Assembly: GCA_020444775.1 (NCBI GenBank)
Contig: JAGRHX010000380.1
Coordinates: 11,284 to 21,403, forward strand
DNA: 10,120 nt
From: Gammaproteobacteria bacterium
GTDB taxonomy: Bacteria; Pseudomonadota; Gammaproteobacteria; HK1
Direction: 5' to 3'
Position 1 is the stretch's first letter; each line of letters opens with the position of its first letter. A program made the translations under genes and the position numbers. Shown here piece by piece: positions 1 through 6,674 of this stretch. The notes under the pieces were generated by a model that saw only the letters and a program-made list of their open reading frames with translations, made no database searches and was not told the origin of the DNA.

Positions 1-159
1 CGTGCTCTTGCCGGCACCGCTACGACCGCGGATGAAGACGCTGCTCGCCCTGGCGATGTCCAGGTGGTCGATGTCGAGGACGTCGCGCTGCCCGCGGCGC
101 CAGGCAAAGCGCACACGCTGCAGTGAGATAGCGGATGGATTCGGTGTCTGGTCGTTCAC
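1..159 (-). CDS. ABC transporter ATP-binding protein, N-terminal fragment (ZrgA-linked metal transport type)
   Basis: Only the first 53 codons are present; the gene runs off the left edge of the window. The predicted start is a GTG at 157-159, preceded on the minus strand by an AGGGG ribosome-binding site. The fragment reads through a typical first beta strand of an ABC ATPase (SLQRVRFAW) into a complete Walker A motif, GRSGAGKST, at residues 45-53. It starts 29 nt after the stop of the ZrgA-like gene, so the two are almost certainly co-transcribed. In Vibrio and Pseudomonas, ZrgA-type periplasmic proteins are followed by a LolD/MacB-class ATPase and a permease that respond to zinc starvation. 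The same role, powering a zinc-related ABC system, is inferred here. The signature motif, Walker B and the partner permease are outside the window, so the substrate cannot be confirmed. Confidence 0.85.
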   Translation of the reverse strand, partial: MNDQTPNPSAISLQRVRFAWRRGQRDVLDIDHLDIARASSVFIRGRSGAGKST

Positions 160-188
160 ACGAAGCCCCTGCACGGCCGTCCCGATAC

Positions 189-908
189 TCAATCCCGGAT
201 CCGGATCGACCGATCCCCGGGACCGATGTTGAGCGCACGCTGTTGCGTGGCGGTGACGATACGCACCCGCAGCTCCTCCATCTGCCGCAGCTTGGGGAAC
301 AGGCTCACCGTGAGGCTGCGCAGCTTCGCCGGCGCCGCGCAGCGAAAGCGATAGCTGGCATGCAGCTCGGTATGCGAGCCGGCGTGCTCGTCGGCATGCT
401 TGCGCTCGGCATGTGCATCACCGTGCTCCCGTTCGGCATGCTCGCGCCTATCATGTGCATCGCCGTGCTCCCGTTCGGCATGCTCGCGCTTGTCGCCAGC
501 GTGATGATCCGTGGACGCGCTCAGTCCTTCGAATTCCACGTCACTGGACTCCAGCACGCAGGCGGCCTCGCGGTCGGGTTCGAACAACGATGCCGCGGCG
601 GCGAAATCGCGGCGCGCGACGTCGAGCCTGGCCCGGTCCTCGTCACTGCTGGGCGCATGTTCGAAACCGAGCACGTTGACCCCCGGTATCCTCAAGGCGA
701 GCTCGAGCAGGTCATCTTGAGCGACGATGTCGAGCTCGCCGTGACCATGCTCGTGAGCGCCAAGCTCCTGCTGCTGGTCGGTTTCGTGCGCAGGCTGACC
801 CTGCGCGGCGCTGATCTCGATGAAGACGGCCTGCGGCGCGAGCAGACAGGCCATGAGCAGGGCGCGGCCCACGCCCGTTGAGTATTGAATATCCGACATG
901 TTTGACAT
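189..908 (-). CDS. zrgA: ZrgA/DUF2796 family periplasmic zinc-binding protein
   Basis: This 239-residue protein has a signal peptide (GVGRALLMACLLAPQAVF, with likely cleavage after ISAAQG). An N-terminal AHEHGHGELDI segment follows, then LLELALRIPGVNVLGFEHAP, the hallmark of the DUF2796/ZrgA family. A central stretch (about residues 133-187) is extremely rich in His, Glu and Asp (HH, REHAEREHGDAH) and should bind several metal ions. The C-terminal part is a beta-type domain with SYRFRCA and KLRSLTVSLFP. Family members in Vibrio cholerae and Pseudomonas aeruginosa (PA4063) are zinc-starvation-induced periplasmic proteins encoded beside an ABC ATPase; the same neighbour is seen here. The start is ambiguous: ATG at 906-908 lies only 3 nt after GGAG, while ATG at 897-899 (codon 4) lies 12 nt after it. 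I see no clear Zur-type AT-rich palindrome upstream, so zinc control is inferred from the family. Copper or cobalt binding is possible. Confidence 0.88.
   Translation of the reverse strand: MSNMSDIQYSTGVGRALLMACLLAPQAVFIEISAAQGQPAHETDQQQELGAHEHGHGELDIVAQDDLLELALRIPGVNVLGFEHAPSSDEDRARLDVARRDFAAAASLFEPDREAACVLESSDVEFEGLSASTDHHAGDKREHAEREHGDAHDRREHAEREHGDAHAERKHADEHAGSHTELHASYRFRCAAPAKLRSLTVSLFPKLRQMEELRVRIVTATQQRALNIGPGDRSIRIRD
410..489 (-). repeat. 42-bp tandem duplication encoding the His/Glu-rich metal-binding segment
   Basis: Positions 410-447 and 452-489 are 38-nt copies that differ at one base (A420 versus G462). They lie 42 bp apart, inside the zrgA reading frame. Each unit encodes a 14-residue block containing REHAEREHGDAH. 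The period is a multiple of three, so changes in copy number would keep the frame and alter the number of metal-binding histidines. The near-identity suggests a recent duplication. Confidence 0.9.
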
Positions 909-912
909 CTAC

Positions 913-938
913 TCCAGGGACTACCTCTGGACAGAGGT
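913..938 (-). promoter_or_regulatory. Overlapping inverted repeats at the zrgA ribosome-binding site
   Basis: Positions 923-938 form a perfect 7-bp inverted repeat with a 2-nt centre (ACCTCTG-GA-CAGAGGT). On the minus strand it lies just upstream of the zrgA Shine-Dalgarno (GGAG, complement of 912-915). A second, overlapping dyad at 913-931 (TCCAGAGG-TAGT-CCCTGGA with one bulged A) uses the same central bases and includes part of the GGAG. The two stems are mutually exclusive; only the second would hide the ribosome-binding site. It could instead be a protein operator. The rest of the 909-1079 gap shows no clear promoter. Confidence 0.4.
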
Positions 939-1079
939 GCCGCGCCCAGCTCGCGAGCCGAACGCGTCGCGATGCGGACTCGAACTGGCGGGGCGCGATG
1001 ATCGATGACTCAGGACTGGCGCACCGCGCCGCAGGATCCCGCGGGTACGCAGGTCAGCGGCGGCGGAAGGCAGTCGGGC

Positions 1080-1469
1080 TCAGACCATGGACTGGAGTCG
1101 AAACGGGGGCGCACGGACCGGCGGGCAGGGTGCCCGGAAGCCTGCCGGCGCGACGTGGGGACGCCACGTGTCACACGCATCGGGCGATGAACGCAGCGGC
1201 ACGGTCCGAGGGGTGTAGAGATCGGCGGCAGACAGATGCGCGAGCAGCAGACAGGCTTCACAGCTGTTACCACCCGGAACGTGCCGCTCGAACGGCGCGT
1301 CCTGGGCTTGCTCGTCGACGTGGGCCGTGTCGAACGCGTGACCAGGCGTCCCCTGCCGGAAGGGCAGATGCGCGAACGGATGCACCAATGCCAGCATCTG
1401 GGCGAACACCAGTAGCGCTGACAGACCCAGCGCGACCAACGGACGACGATGCAGGTTGGAGAGCGACAT
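1080..1469 (-). CDS. DUF2946 family small membrane-anchored/periplasmic protein
   Basis: From the ATG at 1467-1469 the protein has 129 residues. It begins with a short basic stretch (NLHRRP) and a hydrophobic segment (LVALGLSALLVFAQMLALV), followed by HPFAHLP, as is usual for DUF2946 proteins. The remainder is predicted periplasmic and contains a CxxC motif (SCEACLLLAHLSAAD) and several histidines, which could bind metal or haem. An upstream in-frame TTG at 1500-1502 would add 11 residues, but these do not improve the signal sequence, and neither start has a strong ribosome-binding site. DUF2946 proteins have no assigned biochemical function; they are often found beside metal-uptake or copper genes. 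Lying 171 nt ahead of zrgA on the same strand, it probably belongs to the same metal-handling cluster. The C-terminal third (after TPRTVPL) is Pro/Arg-rich and unlike a folded domain. Confidence 0.72.
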   Translation of the reverse strand: MSLSNLHRRPLVALGLSALLVFAQMLALVHPFAHLPFRQGTPGHAFDTAHVDEQAQDAPFERHVPGGNSCEACLLLAHLSAADLYTPRTVPLRSSPDACDTWRPHVAPAGFRAPCPPVRAPPFRLQSMV

Positions 1470-1490
1470 GCCGACAATGGTATCCCGTGC

Positions 1491-1519
1491 CCGTCCGCTC
1501 AACCAACATCAGCGGACGG
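1491..1519. promoter_or_regulatory. 9-bp perfect inverted repeat between cyclase and DUF2946 genes
   Basis: CCGTCCGCT at 1491-1499 is the exact reverse complement of AGCGGACGG at 1511-1519, with an 11-nt loop. It lies in the 69-nt gap between the cyclase stop (1539) and the DUF2946 start (1469). As RNA it would form a very stable stem, but no U-run follows on either strand, so it is not a textbook intrinsic terminator. It could separate transcription of the cyclase from the metal cluster, or it could be an operator dyad for a dimeric regulator of the DUF2946-zrgA genes. Confidence 0.5.
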
Positions 1520-1538
1520 ACAGTCGGGTAGCACCTTC

Positions 1539-2468
1539 TCAGCGCAAGGCGATGGGCCGCACCGGACAGCCGGTCGCGCCCTTGAACTTGGTCGCAAGCA
1601 GCGCAAAGCAGAACTCGCTGGCGCCGGCGCTGACCAGCTCATCGAGCTTGATGTTCTCGATCAGATAGACACCAGCCTCGACCAGCGTGTGCTGGTGCAC
1701 GGGCAAGACAAGCTCTGGATGACGCGGATGGGGTATGACCTCGACCGCCATGTTATCGGCGGCGATCGCGACGATACCCTGCTCGGTCAGCCACTGCGCG
1801 GCGTGCTCGTCGATTCCCGGCTCACCACCGACGTAACGGTCGTTGTCCTGCATGAACAAGCGGCCCCAACCGGTGTTGATGCAGATGATGTCGCCCTCGC
1901 GGATGTCCACGCCGGCCTTGTCCCGAGCCCGCTGCAGATCGTCCACGCCGACCGCGCGGCCGGCGCCCAGCATCGCCCCGCCATCCAGACCCGACACGTC
2001 CAGACACACGCCGCGACCGATGATCGGCGGGATGTTCTCCACACCGAGGCTGCTCAGACCGAAATCGTCCAACTCGTCGCGGGTCGAGCGACCGTTGTAC
2101 ATCCGCTCACCGATGCTCACATGCCCCAACGCATCGATATGCGTGCCGACATGGGTGCACATCTCTATACGCTCCAACGAGGTGCCGGCATCGTTCATCG
2201 CCCCGGCCGCGCGCCGGCGCTTGATGACGTTGTCAGCACGCGGCGCCAGGGTCATGACGAACGGGGTCTGGTTCGGCGGGATACGCGGTGCGCCGTTCTC
2301 GATCACATGACTGAGATCGATGATCTCCCCCTGCTCGACCATGCGCAGCGCGGCCAGACGCCGCTCCGGGGTGAGGAAGTTGGCCGCGCCCACCCGGTCC
2401 TCGGCCCCCCAGCGACTGCGGTGCTCATCGGGATTGAACGCGCCGTGATCGTGAATACATGCGGTCAT
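1539..2468 (-). CDS. Cyclase family protein (kynurenine-formamidase-like metal-dependent hydrolase)
   Basis: The 309-residue product belongs to the cyclase/kynurenine formamidase superfamily (PF04199). The signature is clear: CTHVGTHIDALGH, with likely metal ligands His106, His110, Asp112 and His116. The N-terminal DRVGAANFLTPER and IDLSHVIENGAP segments and a later GDIICINTGWG strand are typical of the longer (about 300-residue) cyclase-family proteins. Bacterial KynB enzymes are only about 210 residues, so I do not call kynurenine formamidase itself. Family members hydrolyse amide, lactone or similar bonds with a Zn or Mn centre, but the substrate cannot be read from this sequence. There is no signal peptide, so the protein is cytoplasmic. 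The ATG at 2466-2468 has a good GAGAGG ribosome-binding site 6 nt upstream. It sits at the head of the minus-strand group and diverges from lpxR; a functional link to the metal genes downstream is not evident. Confidence 0.88.
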   Translation of the reverse strand: MTACIHDHGAFNPDEHRSRWGAEDRVGAANFLTPERRLAALRMVEQGEIIDLSHVIENGAPRIPPNQTPFVMTLAPRADNVIKRRRAAGAMNDAGTSLERIEMCTHVGTHIDALGHVSIGERMYNGRSTRDELDDFGLSSLGVENIPPIIGRGVCLDVSGLDGGAMLGAGRAVGVDDLQRARDKAGVDIREGDIICINTGWGRLFMQDNDRYVGGEPGIDEHAAQWLTEQGIVAIAADNMAVEVIPHPRHPELVLPVHQHTLVEAGVYLIENIKLDELVSAGASEFCFALLATKFKGATGCPVRPIALR

Positions 2469-2580
2469 CGATTGCCTCTCCCCTGCTCCAATTGTGGTCG
2501 AGATAGACTATGCGCGGCGGGCACGGCTGTCAGCTTCGGCACGCACGCGACTCGCCACGTACAATGACCCACCCCAATCA

Positions 2581-2616
2581 CCGGCCCGAAGACCGGCCCG
2601 AAGACCGGCCCGAAGA
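2581..2616. repeat. Three perfect tandem copies of a 12-bp unit upstream of lpxR
   Basis: The unit CCGGCCCGAAGA occurs three times head to tail at 2581-2592, 2593-2604 and 2605-2616. Imperfectly complementary arms flank the array: 2569-2579 (CCACCCCAATC) and 2615-2625 (GACTGGGGCGG), 9 of 11 pairing. The repeats would therefore sit in the loop of an RNA stem in the lpxR leader. A possible -10 element, TACAAT, lies at 2560-2565 with only a weak -35 match. The rest of the roughly 230-nt divergent intergenic region (2469-2700) shows nothing else I can assign. Confidence 0.75.
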
Positions 2617-2700
2617 CTGGGGCGGTGGTTCCAGCCCACGCACTGACGCTCAGCGACCGCCATGCGCCTTCCCTCACAGACCTCGAGCACACCAGGATCG

Positions 2701-3873
2701 ATGCCAGTCCCCAGCAGAAACCGGATCACGCGGCGCGCGACCGCCCGCGCCGTCAGCCCTCACGGATTCAGACCCTGGCTCGGTATGGCGCTACTGCTGG
2801 TCGCGCTGGCGAGCCCTGCCCGAGAATGCGAGCCACCGGGCGAGGATCTGCGTGGTGAGTTCGTCGTCCATTTCGAGAACGATCTGTTTGCCAACACCGA
2901 CCAGAACTACACCAATGGTGTCAAGTTCACCTGGTTGTCACCGGCGCTGGCTCGCTTTCGCACCAATCGCGAGCTCGATGACTGGCAACGCTTCGTGATC
3001 GACAATCTGGCCTCGGTCAACGACTGGCTGACCGGACGACCGCGCGCCGAGCCAGCGAGCAAGGACTGCACCCGGGACGACCTGCAGACCGGTCTGGCTT
3101 CAGGCACCTTTCGCCGGGTGAGCTTCTCCCTCGGCCAGAACATTTACACCCCGCAGGACATCGGTCGCAGTGATCTGATTGTCGACGACCGTCCCTATGC
3201 CGGCTGGCTTTACGCCAGCGCGGCCTTCCAGACCTACGATGAGCGGCGTCTGGACATCATGGAGGTGCAGCTCGGCGTGGTCGGACCATACTCGGCGGCG
3301 CAATGGACCCAGACCTTCGTGCACGAATTCCGCAACATCCGCAAGCCACGCGGCTGGTCCAATCAGCTCGAGACCGAGCCGGGTCTGGTTCTCACCTATG
3401 AGCGGCGCTATCGATTCCATCAGTCGCTCGAGGGATTGTCCGGTCTGCCGCTGGCCGTGGACCTGCTGCCGCGCGCCGGCTTTGCCGTCGGCAACGTGCA
3501 CGACTTCGTGACCATTGGCTCGGAGGCACGGATCGGCTGGAACCTGCCCAAGAATTTCGGTAACGCGATCATCCGACCGGGCGGCGACGCCGGTCAGCTC
3601 GAAGCCAACCACGGCTTTCATCTGCACGGTTTCGCCGCCGCCGACGCTCGATTCGTGCTGCGCGACCTGTTCCTCGACGGTAACACCTTCGCCGGCAGCC
3701 ACAGTGTCAAGAAGGAGCGTCTGGTCGGAGATTTCAGCGTCGGTATCTCGACCGGCTACGGCCCGTTCAGGTTGACGGTCGCCCGCGTGCTACGGACCCG
3801 CGAGTTCGCCCAGCAGGACGGCCCACATAGATTCGGCGCCATAGCGCTGACCGGCCAGTTCGCGCTGCCCTGA
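2701..3873 (+). CDS. lpxR: LpxR-family lipid A 3'-O-deacylase (DUF2219)
   Basis: This outer-membrane beta-barrel hydrolase family removes the 3'-acyloxyacyl chain of lipid A. Counted from 2701 the protein has 390 residues: a signal peptide (basic region then MALLLVALASPA), then the conserved FENDLFANTDQNYTNG motif at about residues 58-73. DDRPYAGWLY lies near residue 154 and GVVGPYS near 182. QTFVHEFRNI follows, with His198 a candidate for the catalytic histidine of the family, then PRGWSNQLETEPGL, and the C-terminal strand TGQFALP. Salmonella LpxR is roughly 320 residues; the extra length here is mostly the long N-terminus and a loop around residues 86-115. The start is uncertain. ATG 2701 has AGGA only 3 nt upstream; ATG 2662 has no ribosome-binding site; ATG 2785 would leave a minimal signal peptide. 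LpxR is known to modulate endotoxin recognition in pathogens; in environmental bacteria its role is unclear. Confidence 0.88.
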   Translation: MPVPSRNRITRRATARAVSPHGFRPWLGMALLLVALASPARECEPPGEDLRGEFVVHFENDLFANTDQNYTNGVKFTWLSPALARFRTNRELDDWQRFVIDNLASVNDWLTGRPRAEPASKDCTRDDLQTGLASGTFRRVSFSLGQNIYTPQDIGRSDLIVDDRPYAGWLYASAAFQTYDERRLDIMEVQLGVVGPYSAAQWTQTFVHEFRNIRKPRGWSNQLETEPGLVLTYERRYRFHQSLEGLSGLPLAVDLLPRAGFAVGNVHDFVTIGSEARIGWNLPKNFGNAIIRPGGDAGQLEANHGFHLHGFAAADARFVLRDLFLDGNTFAGSHSVKKERLVGDFSVGISTGYGPFRLTVARVLRTREFAQQDGPHRFGAIALTGQFALP

Positions 3874-3945
3874 TTGACCCGTACAACGAATCACGCCACG
3901 AGTCTGGACTCGGGCCGGATCGCATTCGCGCACGAGGCGTACGGC

Positions 3946-3975
3946 TTGGCCCACGACCCGGTTCCGATCTAGACT
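3946..3975 (+). promoter_or_regulatory. Candidate sigma-70 promoter of the cobalamin operon
   Basis: TTGGCC at 3946-3951 (4 of 6 with the -35 consensus) and TAGACT at 3970-3975 (4 of 6 with the -10) are separated by 18 nt. Initiation about 7 nt downstream would fall at about 3982, exactly where the 5' strand of riboswitch helix P1 begins (3983). This positional fit is the main support. Confidence 0.5.
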
Positions 3976-3982
3976 GCCGCTT

Positions 3983-4315
3983 GCGTCAGGTGCTCCCAGG
4001 GTCGGCCGACCCGCGGAGTGAAACGGGAAGCTGGTGCGCCGCACGCAGTCCGGACGACGGGTCCGGCTCGGAACATGCGGTCATTCCAGCGCTGCCCCCG
4101 CAACGGTAGGCGAGTCATTCCGTCCTCACACGCCACTGGTCGCAGTCGCGCGCAACCGGGAAGGCGAGGCGGAAGCGTGAAACGTAGCCCGCTGGTGGTC
4201 GACGTCATCAAGGCCGCTGAGCAGGCCGGTCCCGACCGGTCAATCAGCCCGTCCATGTATCGACCCGAACAGGCATACGAATCACGGCTCGCGAGCCCGG
4301 AGACCGGCCTCACGC
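3983..4315 (+). promoter_or_regulatory. Cobalamin (B12) riboswitch aptamer, unusually long
   Basis: The conserved blocks of the cobalamin riboswitch appear in order: GAGTGAAACGGGAAGCTGG (4016-4034), the B12-box core GCTGCCCCCGCAACGG (4091-4106), GCCACTGG followed by CGGGAAGGCG (4132-4166), and GAGCCCGGAGACCGGCC (4293-4309). P1 can form between GCGTCAGG (3983-3990) and CCTCACGC (4308-4315), with one mismatch. At about 333 nt it exceeds the usual ~200 nt. One extra hairpin (CCGGAC...GTCCGG) sits near 4050-4066. A second expansion fills 4167-4289 and contains a GCCGGTC/GACCGGT stem at 4225-4240 and the palindrome GGCTCGCGAGCC at 4286-4297. Binding of adenosyl- or methylcobalamin should repress the downstream genes, consistent with btuB as the first gene. 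Confidence 0.92.
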
Positions 4316-4568
4316 TCGACTCCTACGCCATGTCTCGGGGATTGGACGGCAGGTGAGGAAGCCAGGCTTCCGAACGGGCAGGTGATGAGACCACGCCAGT
4401 GCCCATCGGATTCGACCCGAATCCGACCTCTCCTGAATCCAACGATTCGATCGAAGCAGCGATCCCTATCGCCGTTGAACGTGGCATTCGAGGTCTGCTC
4501 GGCTTGCACTCGTGTGACGCCGGCCGGACCGGGATATCCGCGCGCGGGCGGCGTGCAGGGAACGGGTG
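4316..4568 (+). promoter_or_regulatory. Structured leader between riboswitch and btuB (possible expression platform)
   Basis: About 250 nt separate the aptamer from the btuB start, with no convincing gene in between. The stretch holds a tight stem GGAAGC-CAG-GCTTCC at about 4356-4370 and a perfect 8-bp stem CGGATTCG-ACC-CGAATCCG at 4407-4425. A GC stem pairs ACGCCG (4517-4522) with CGGCGT (4549-4554) and ends just before the AGGGA Shine-Dalgarno at 4557-4561. No stem is followed by a U-run, so translational or Rho-dependent control is more likely than an intrinsic terminator. Confidence 0.5.
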
Positions 4569-6674
4569 ATGCGTCAATTCTTGCCAATCGCAGCGATGCT
4601 GTTTCTGCTCCTACCCGCTGGCGCGTACGCCGCCGCGGGCAGCGCGGGCAGTCGATTCGAGCTCGACACCATTGTCGTGAGCGCCGACAGCATGCCCCAG
4701 GCAGCGGCACGGATCCCCAAGAACGTCACAGTGATCAGTGCCGCCGACATTGCCCACAGCAGCAGTCGCAATCTGGTCGAGCTGCTGGCCCGCGAGGGCG
4801 GTGTGCAACAGAAGAACTTCTTCGGTAACGAGAAGTTCGCCGGCGTCGATATCCGTGGCCAGGGGCCGGAGACCCATGTCAGCAACGTGCTGGTGCTGGT
4901 CGATGGGGTGCGACTCAACGCTGTCGACCTGTCCGGGCCGGATCTATCCACCATCGCGCTCAACGACATCGAGCGCATCGAGATCATTCGCGGCGCGAGT
5001 GCGGTGTTGTACGGCAACGGCGCGGTCGGCGGCGTGGTCAACATCATCACCCGTAGCGGACGGCGCAACGATGGCGCCAGTGGCAAGTTGTTCCTGCGCC
5101 GCGGCGACGCCAGCGCCCAGGACACCCGGGTCGGATTCGACGCGCGTGCCGGCGACGTCTGGCTGCGTTTCGGCGCCTCCTACTTCGACGAGCAGGGCTA
5201 TCGTGACAACGGTGAGCTGGAGAAGACCGACACCAGCTTCAGCATCGGCTATGACCCGACCTCGTTCCTGCGACTGAGGGGCGACTTTCGCTATCATTCG
5301 GACCGCTACGGGCTACCCGGCGCCCTGCCACGAAACCTGGCCATCGATCCGCAGACTCGTAAGCAGACACGCTTCCCCATCGACAACGCGCGCACCGTGG
5401 ACCGGCACTCGCATCTGGCCGTAGAGCTGGATCTGGGCGTCGCCGGCGAGCTGTCCTTGAGCGGCGCATACCGCAGCCGCAAGAACCCCTTCGTGCAGGG
5501 CGCCAGCCCGCTGCTGCCACCAGAGCGCCAGGAGCGCGAGATCCGCGAGCAGGCCGAGGAGCTGCATGCGCGCTACGACCTGGAGCTCGAGGCGCTGGGA
5601 CGCACGCATCGTCTGAGCCTCGGCGCCGACCACTATTTCAGCGATCTGAAGCGCGAGCTCAGCGCCTTCAACGCGGATACCGAAGCCGGCCGGGCGCGCT
5701 TGGTGAGGGTCGAGGACAACGGCTGGTTCGCGCACGCCGATATCGGTCTGTTCGCCGACGCCCGGTTGAGCGGCGGCTATCGACACAGTCGCTATCAGCA
5801 GACGTCGTTCACCGAAGAGTTCAAGGAGTACCAGGAGGCTCCCAGGACGGTGCTGGTGACGACGGTCCTGCCACCACCGATCGGAACCATCCAGGTTCCC
5901 GTGCAGGTGCCTGGACGAGTCTTCAAGCGCTTCGAGCGCACCGATCCCGGCGCCCATATCTGGCACAACGACGCCTATGAGATCGGCCTGCTGCTGCCGG
6001 TTCAGGAGTACCTGAGCCTGTTCGCCAACTACTCGAGCAGCTATAGGAATCCGAATGCCGACGAGCTGGCTGAGGCGGCAGACGATCTGGGGCCGCAACG
6101 CGCACGGCATCTGGATATCGGCGCTCGCGGCCGTATCGGCAATGATATCGAGTACGCACTGACCTTCTTTCAGGTACGAACCGAGGACGAGATCTACTAT
6201 GGTGTCGACCCGGCAGCGAACACACGGGTGAACCGAAATTTCGACGATGTCACGCGCCGGCACGGCTTCGAACTGGATCTGAAATTCTATCCCAGCGACC
6301 AGCTCTTCCTGTTCGCCAACTACTCGCAGATCAGCGCGACCTTCGAATCACTTGGCACGCGTGTGCCGCTGGTGCCGAAACGCCAGGCCACGCTCGGCCT
6401 GGAGTGGCAGCCGGTCGCGCCCCTGACGTTGGCCGCCTCGGCCAGCCTGGTGGGGCCGAGCTACGACGGCAACGATCAACGTAACGTCAACCGCATGCTG
6501 CCGGGCTATCAGGTCGTCGATGTCAAGGCCAGCTACGAGCATGGACCGCTGCGCGTCTTCGGCGGAATCAACAACCTTCTCAACGAGATCTACTCCACCT
6601 TGAGCTTCAGCGCGGAGCAGTATCCGATGCCGGAGCGCAGCGGCTTCGTCGGCATGGAGATCAACTTCGAATGA
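4569..6674 (+). CDS. btuB: BtuB-type TonB-dependent cobalamin receptor
   Basis: Outer-membrane TonB-dependent transporter of 701 residues, assigned to vitamin B12 because it is the first gene after a cobalamin riboswitch and precedes btuF and btuC. Residues 1-22 are a signal peptide ([21 protein letters not shown]). A TonB box, DTIVVSA, lies at 33-39. The plug domain (about 45-155) carries [44 protein letters not shown]. The remainder is the 22-strand barrel, including [16 protein letters not shown] and the closing strands near [16 protein letters not shown]. The ATG at 4569 has AGGGA 7 nt upstream; a GTG at 4566 directly precedes it and is less likely. It is longer than E. coli BtuB (about 614 residues), with long extracellular loops, one Pro/Val-rich near residues 420-450. 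The final residues are INFE, so the usual terminal aromatic is penultimate. The stop overlaps the next start by ATGA. Confidence 0.92.
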   Translation: MRQFLPIAAMLFLLLPAGAYAAAGSAGSRFELDTIVVSADSMPQAAARIPKNVTVISAADIAHSSSRNLVELLAREGGVQQKNFFGNEKFAGVDIRGQGPETHVSNVLVLVDGVRLNAVDLSGPDLSTIALNDIERIEIIRGASAVLYGNGAVGGVVNIITRSGRRNDGASGKLFLRRGDASAQDTRVGFDARAGDVWLRFGASYFDEQGYRDNGELEKTDTSFSIGYDPTSFLRLRGDFRYHSDRYGLPGALPRNLAIDPQTRKQTRFPIDNARTVDRHSHLAVELDLGVAGELSLSGAYRSRKNPFVQGASPLLPPERQEREIREQAEELHARYDLELEALGRTHRLSLGADHYFSDLKRELSAFNADTEAGRARLVRVEDNGWFAHADIGLFADARLSGGYRHSRYQQTSFTEEFKEYQEAPRTVLVTTVLPPPIGTIQVPVQVPGRVFKRFERTDPGAHIWHNDAYEIGLLLPVQEYLSLFANYSSSYRNPNADELAEAADDLGPQRARHLDIGARGRIGNDIEYALTFFQVRTEDEIYYGVDPAANTRVNRNFDDVTRRHGFELDLKFYPSDQLFLFANYSQISATFESLGTRVPLVPKRQATLGLEWQPVAPLTLAASASLVGPSYDGNDQRNVNRMLPGYQVVDVKASYEHGPLRVFGGINNLLNEIYSTLSFSAEQYPMPERSGFVGMEINFE

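Noticed and set aside
135..881. Long plus-strand open frame of 248 codons
   Set aside because: It is antisense to the well-supported zrgA gene and has no recognisable domain; long shadow frames are expected in GC-rich DNA.
909..1079. Zur box search upstream of zrgA
   Set aside because: The gap is GC-rich and contains nothing like the AT-rich Zur palindrome; I do not claim a Zur site.
1449..2567. Plus-strand open frame of 372 codons
   Set aside because: Antisense to the cyclase gene, whose HxGTHxD motif and ribosome-binding site are convincing; the plus-strand translation has no family features.
2510..2998. Plus-strand frame with RPED repeats
   Set aside because: The repeats come from the 12-bp DNA array. 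The frame runs out of phase into lpxR and its C-terminal part is Ser/Pro/Arg noise.
3899..3912. Short inverted repeat CGAGT-CTGG-ACTCG after lpxR as a terminator
   Set aside because: Only 5-6 bp of stem and no U-tract on either strand; too weak to annotate as a terminator.
4018..4356. 112-codon frame across the riboswitch
   Set aside because: It covers the conserved cobalamin aptamer, starts inside a conserved block and has no ribosome-binding site or domain.
5313..6263. Minus-strand 316-codon frame inside btuB
   Set aside because: Shadow of the btuB reading frame; no recognisable protein features.
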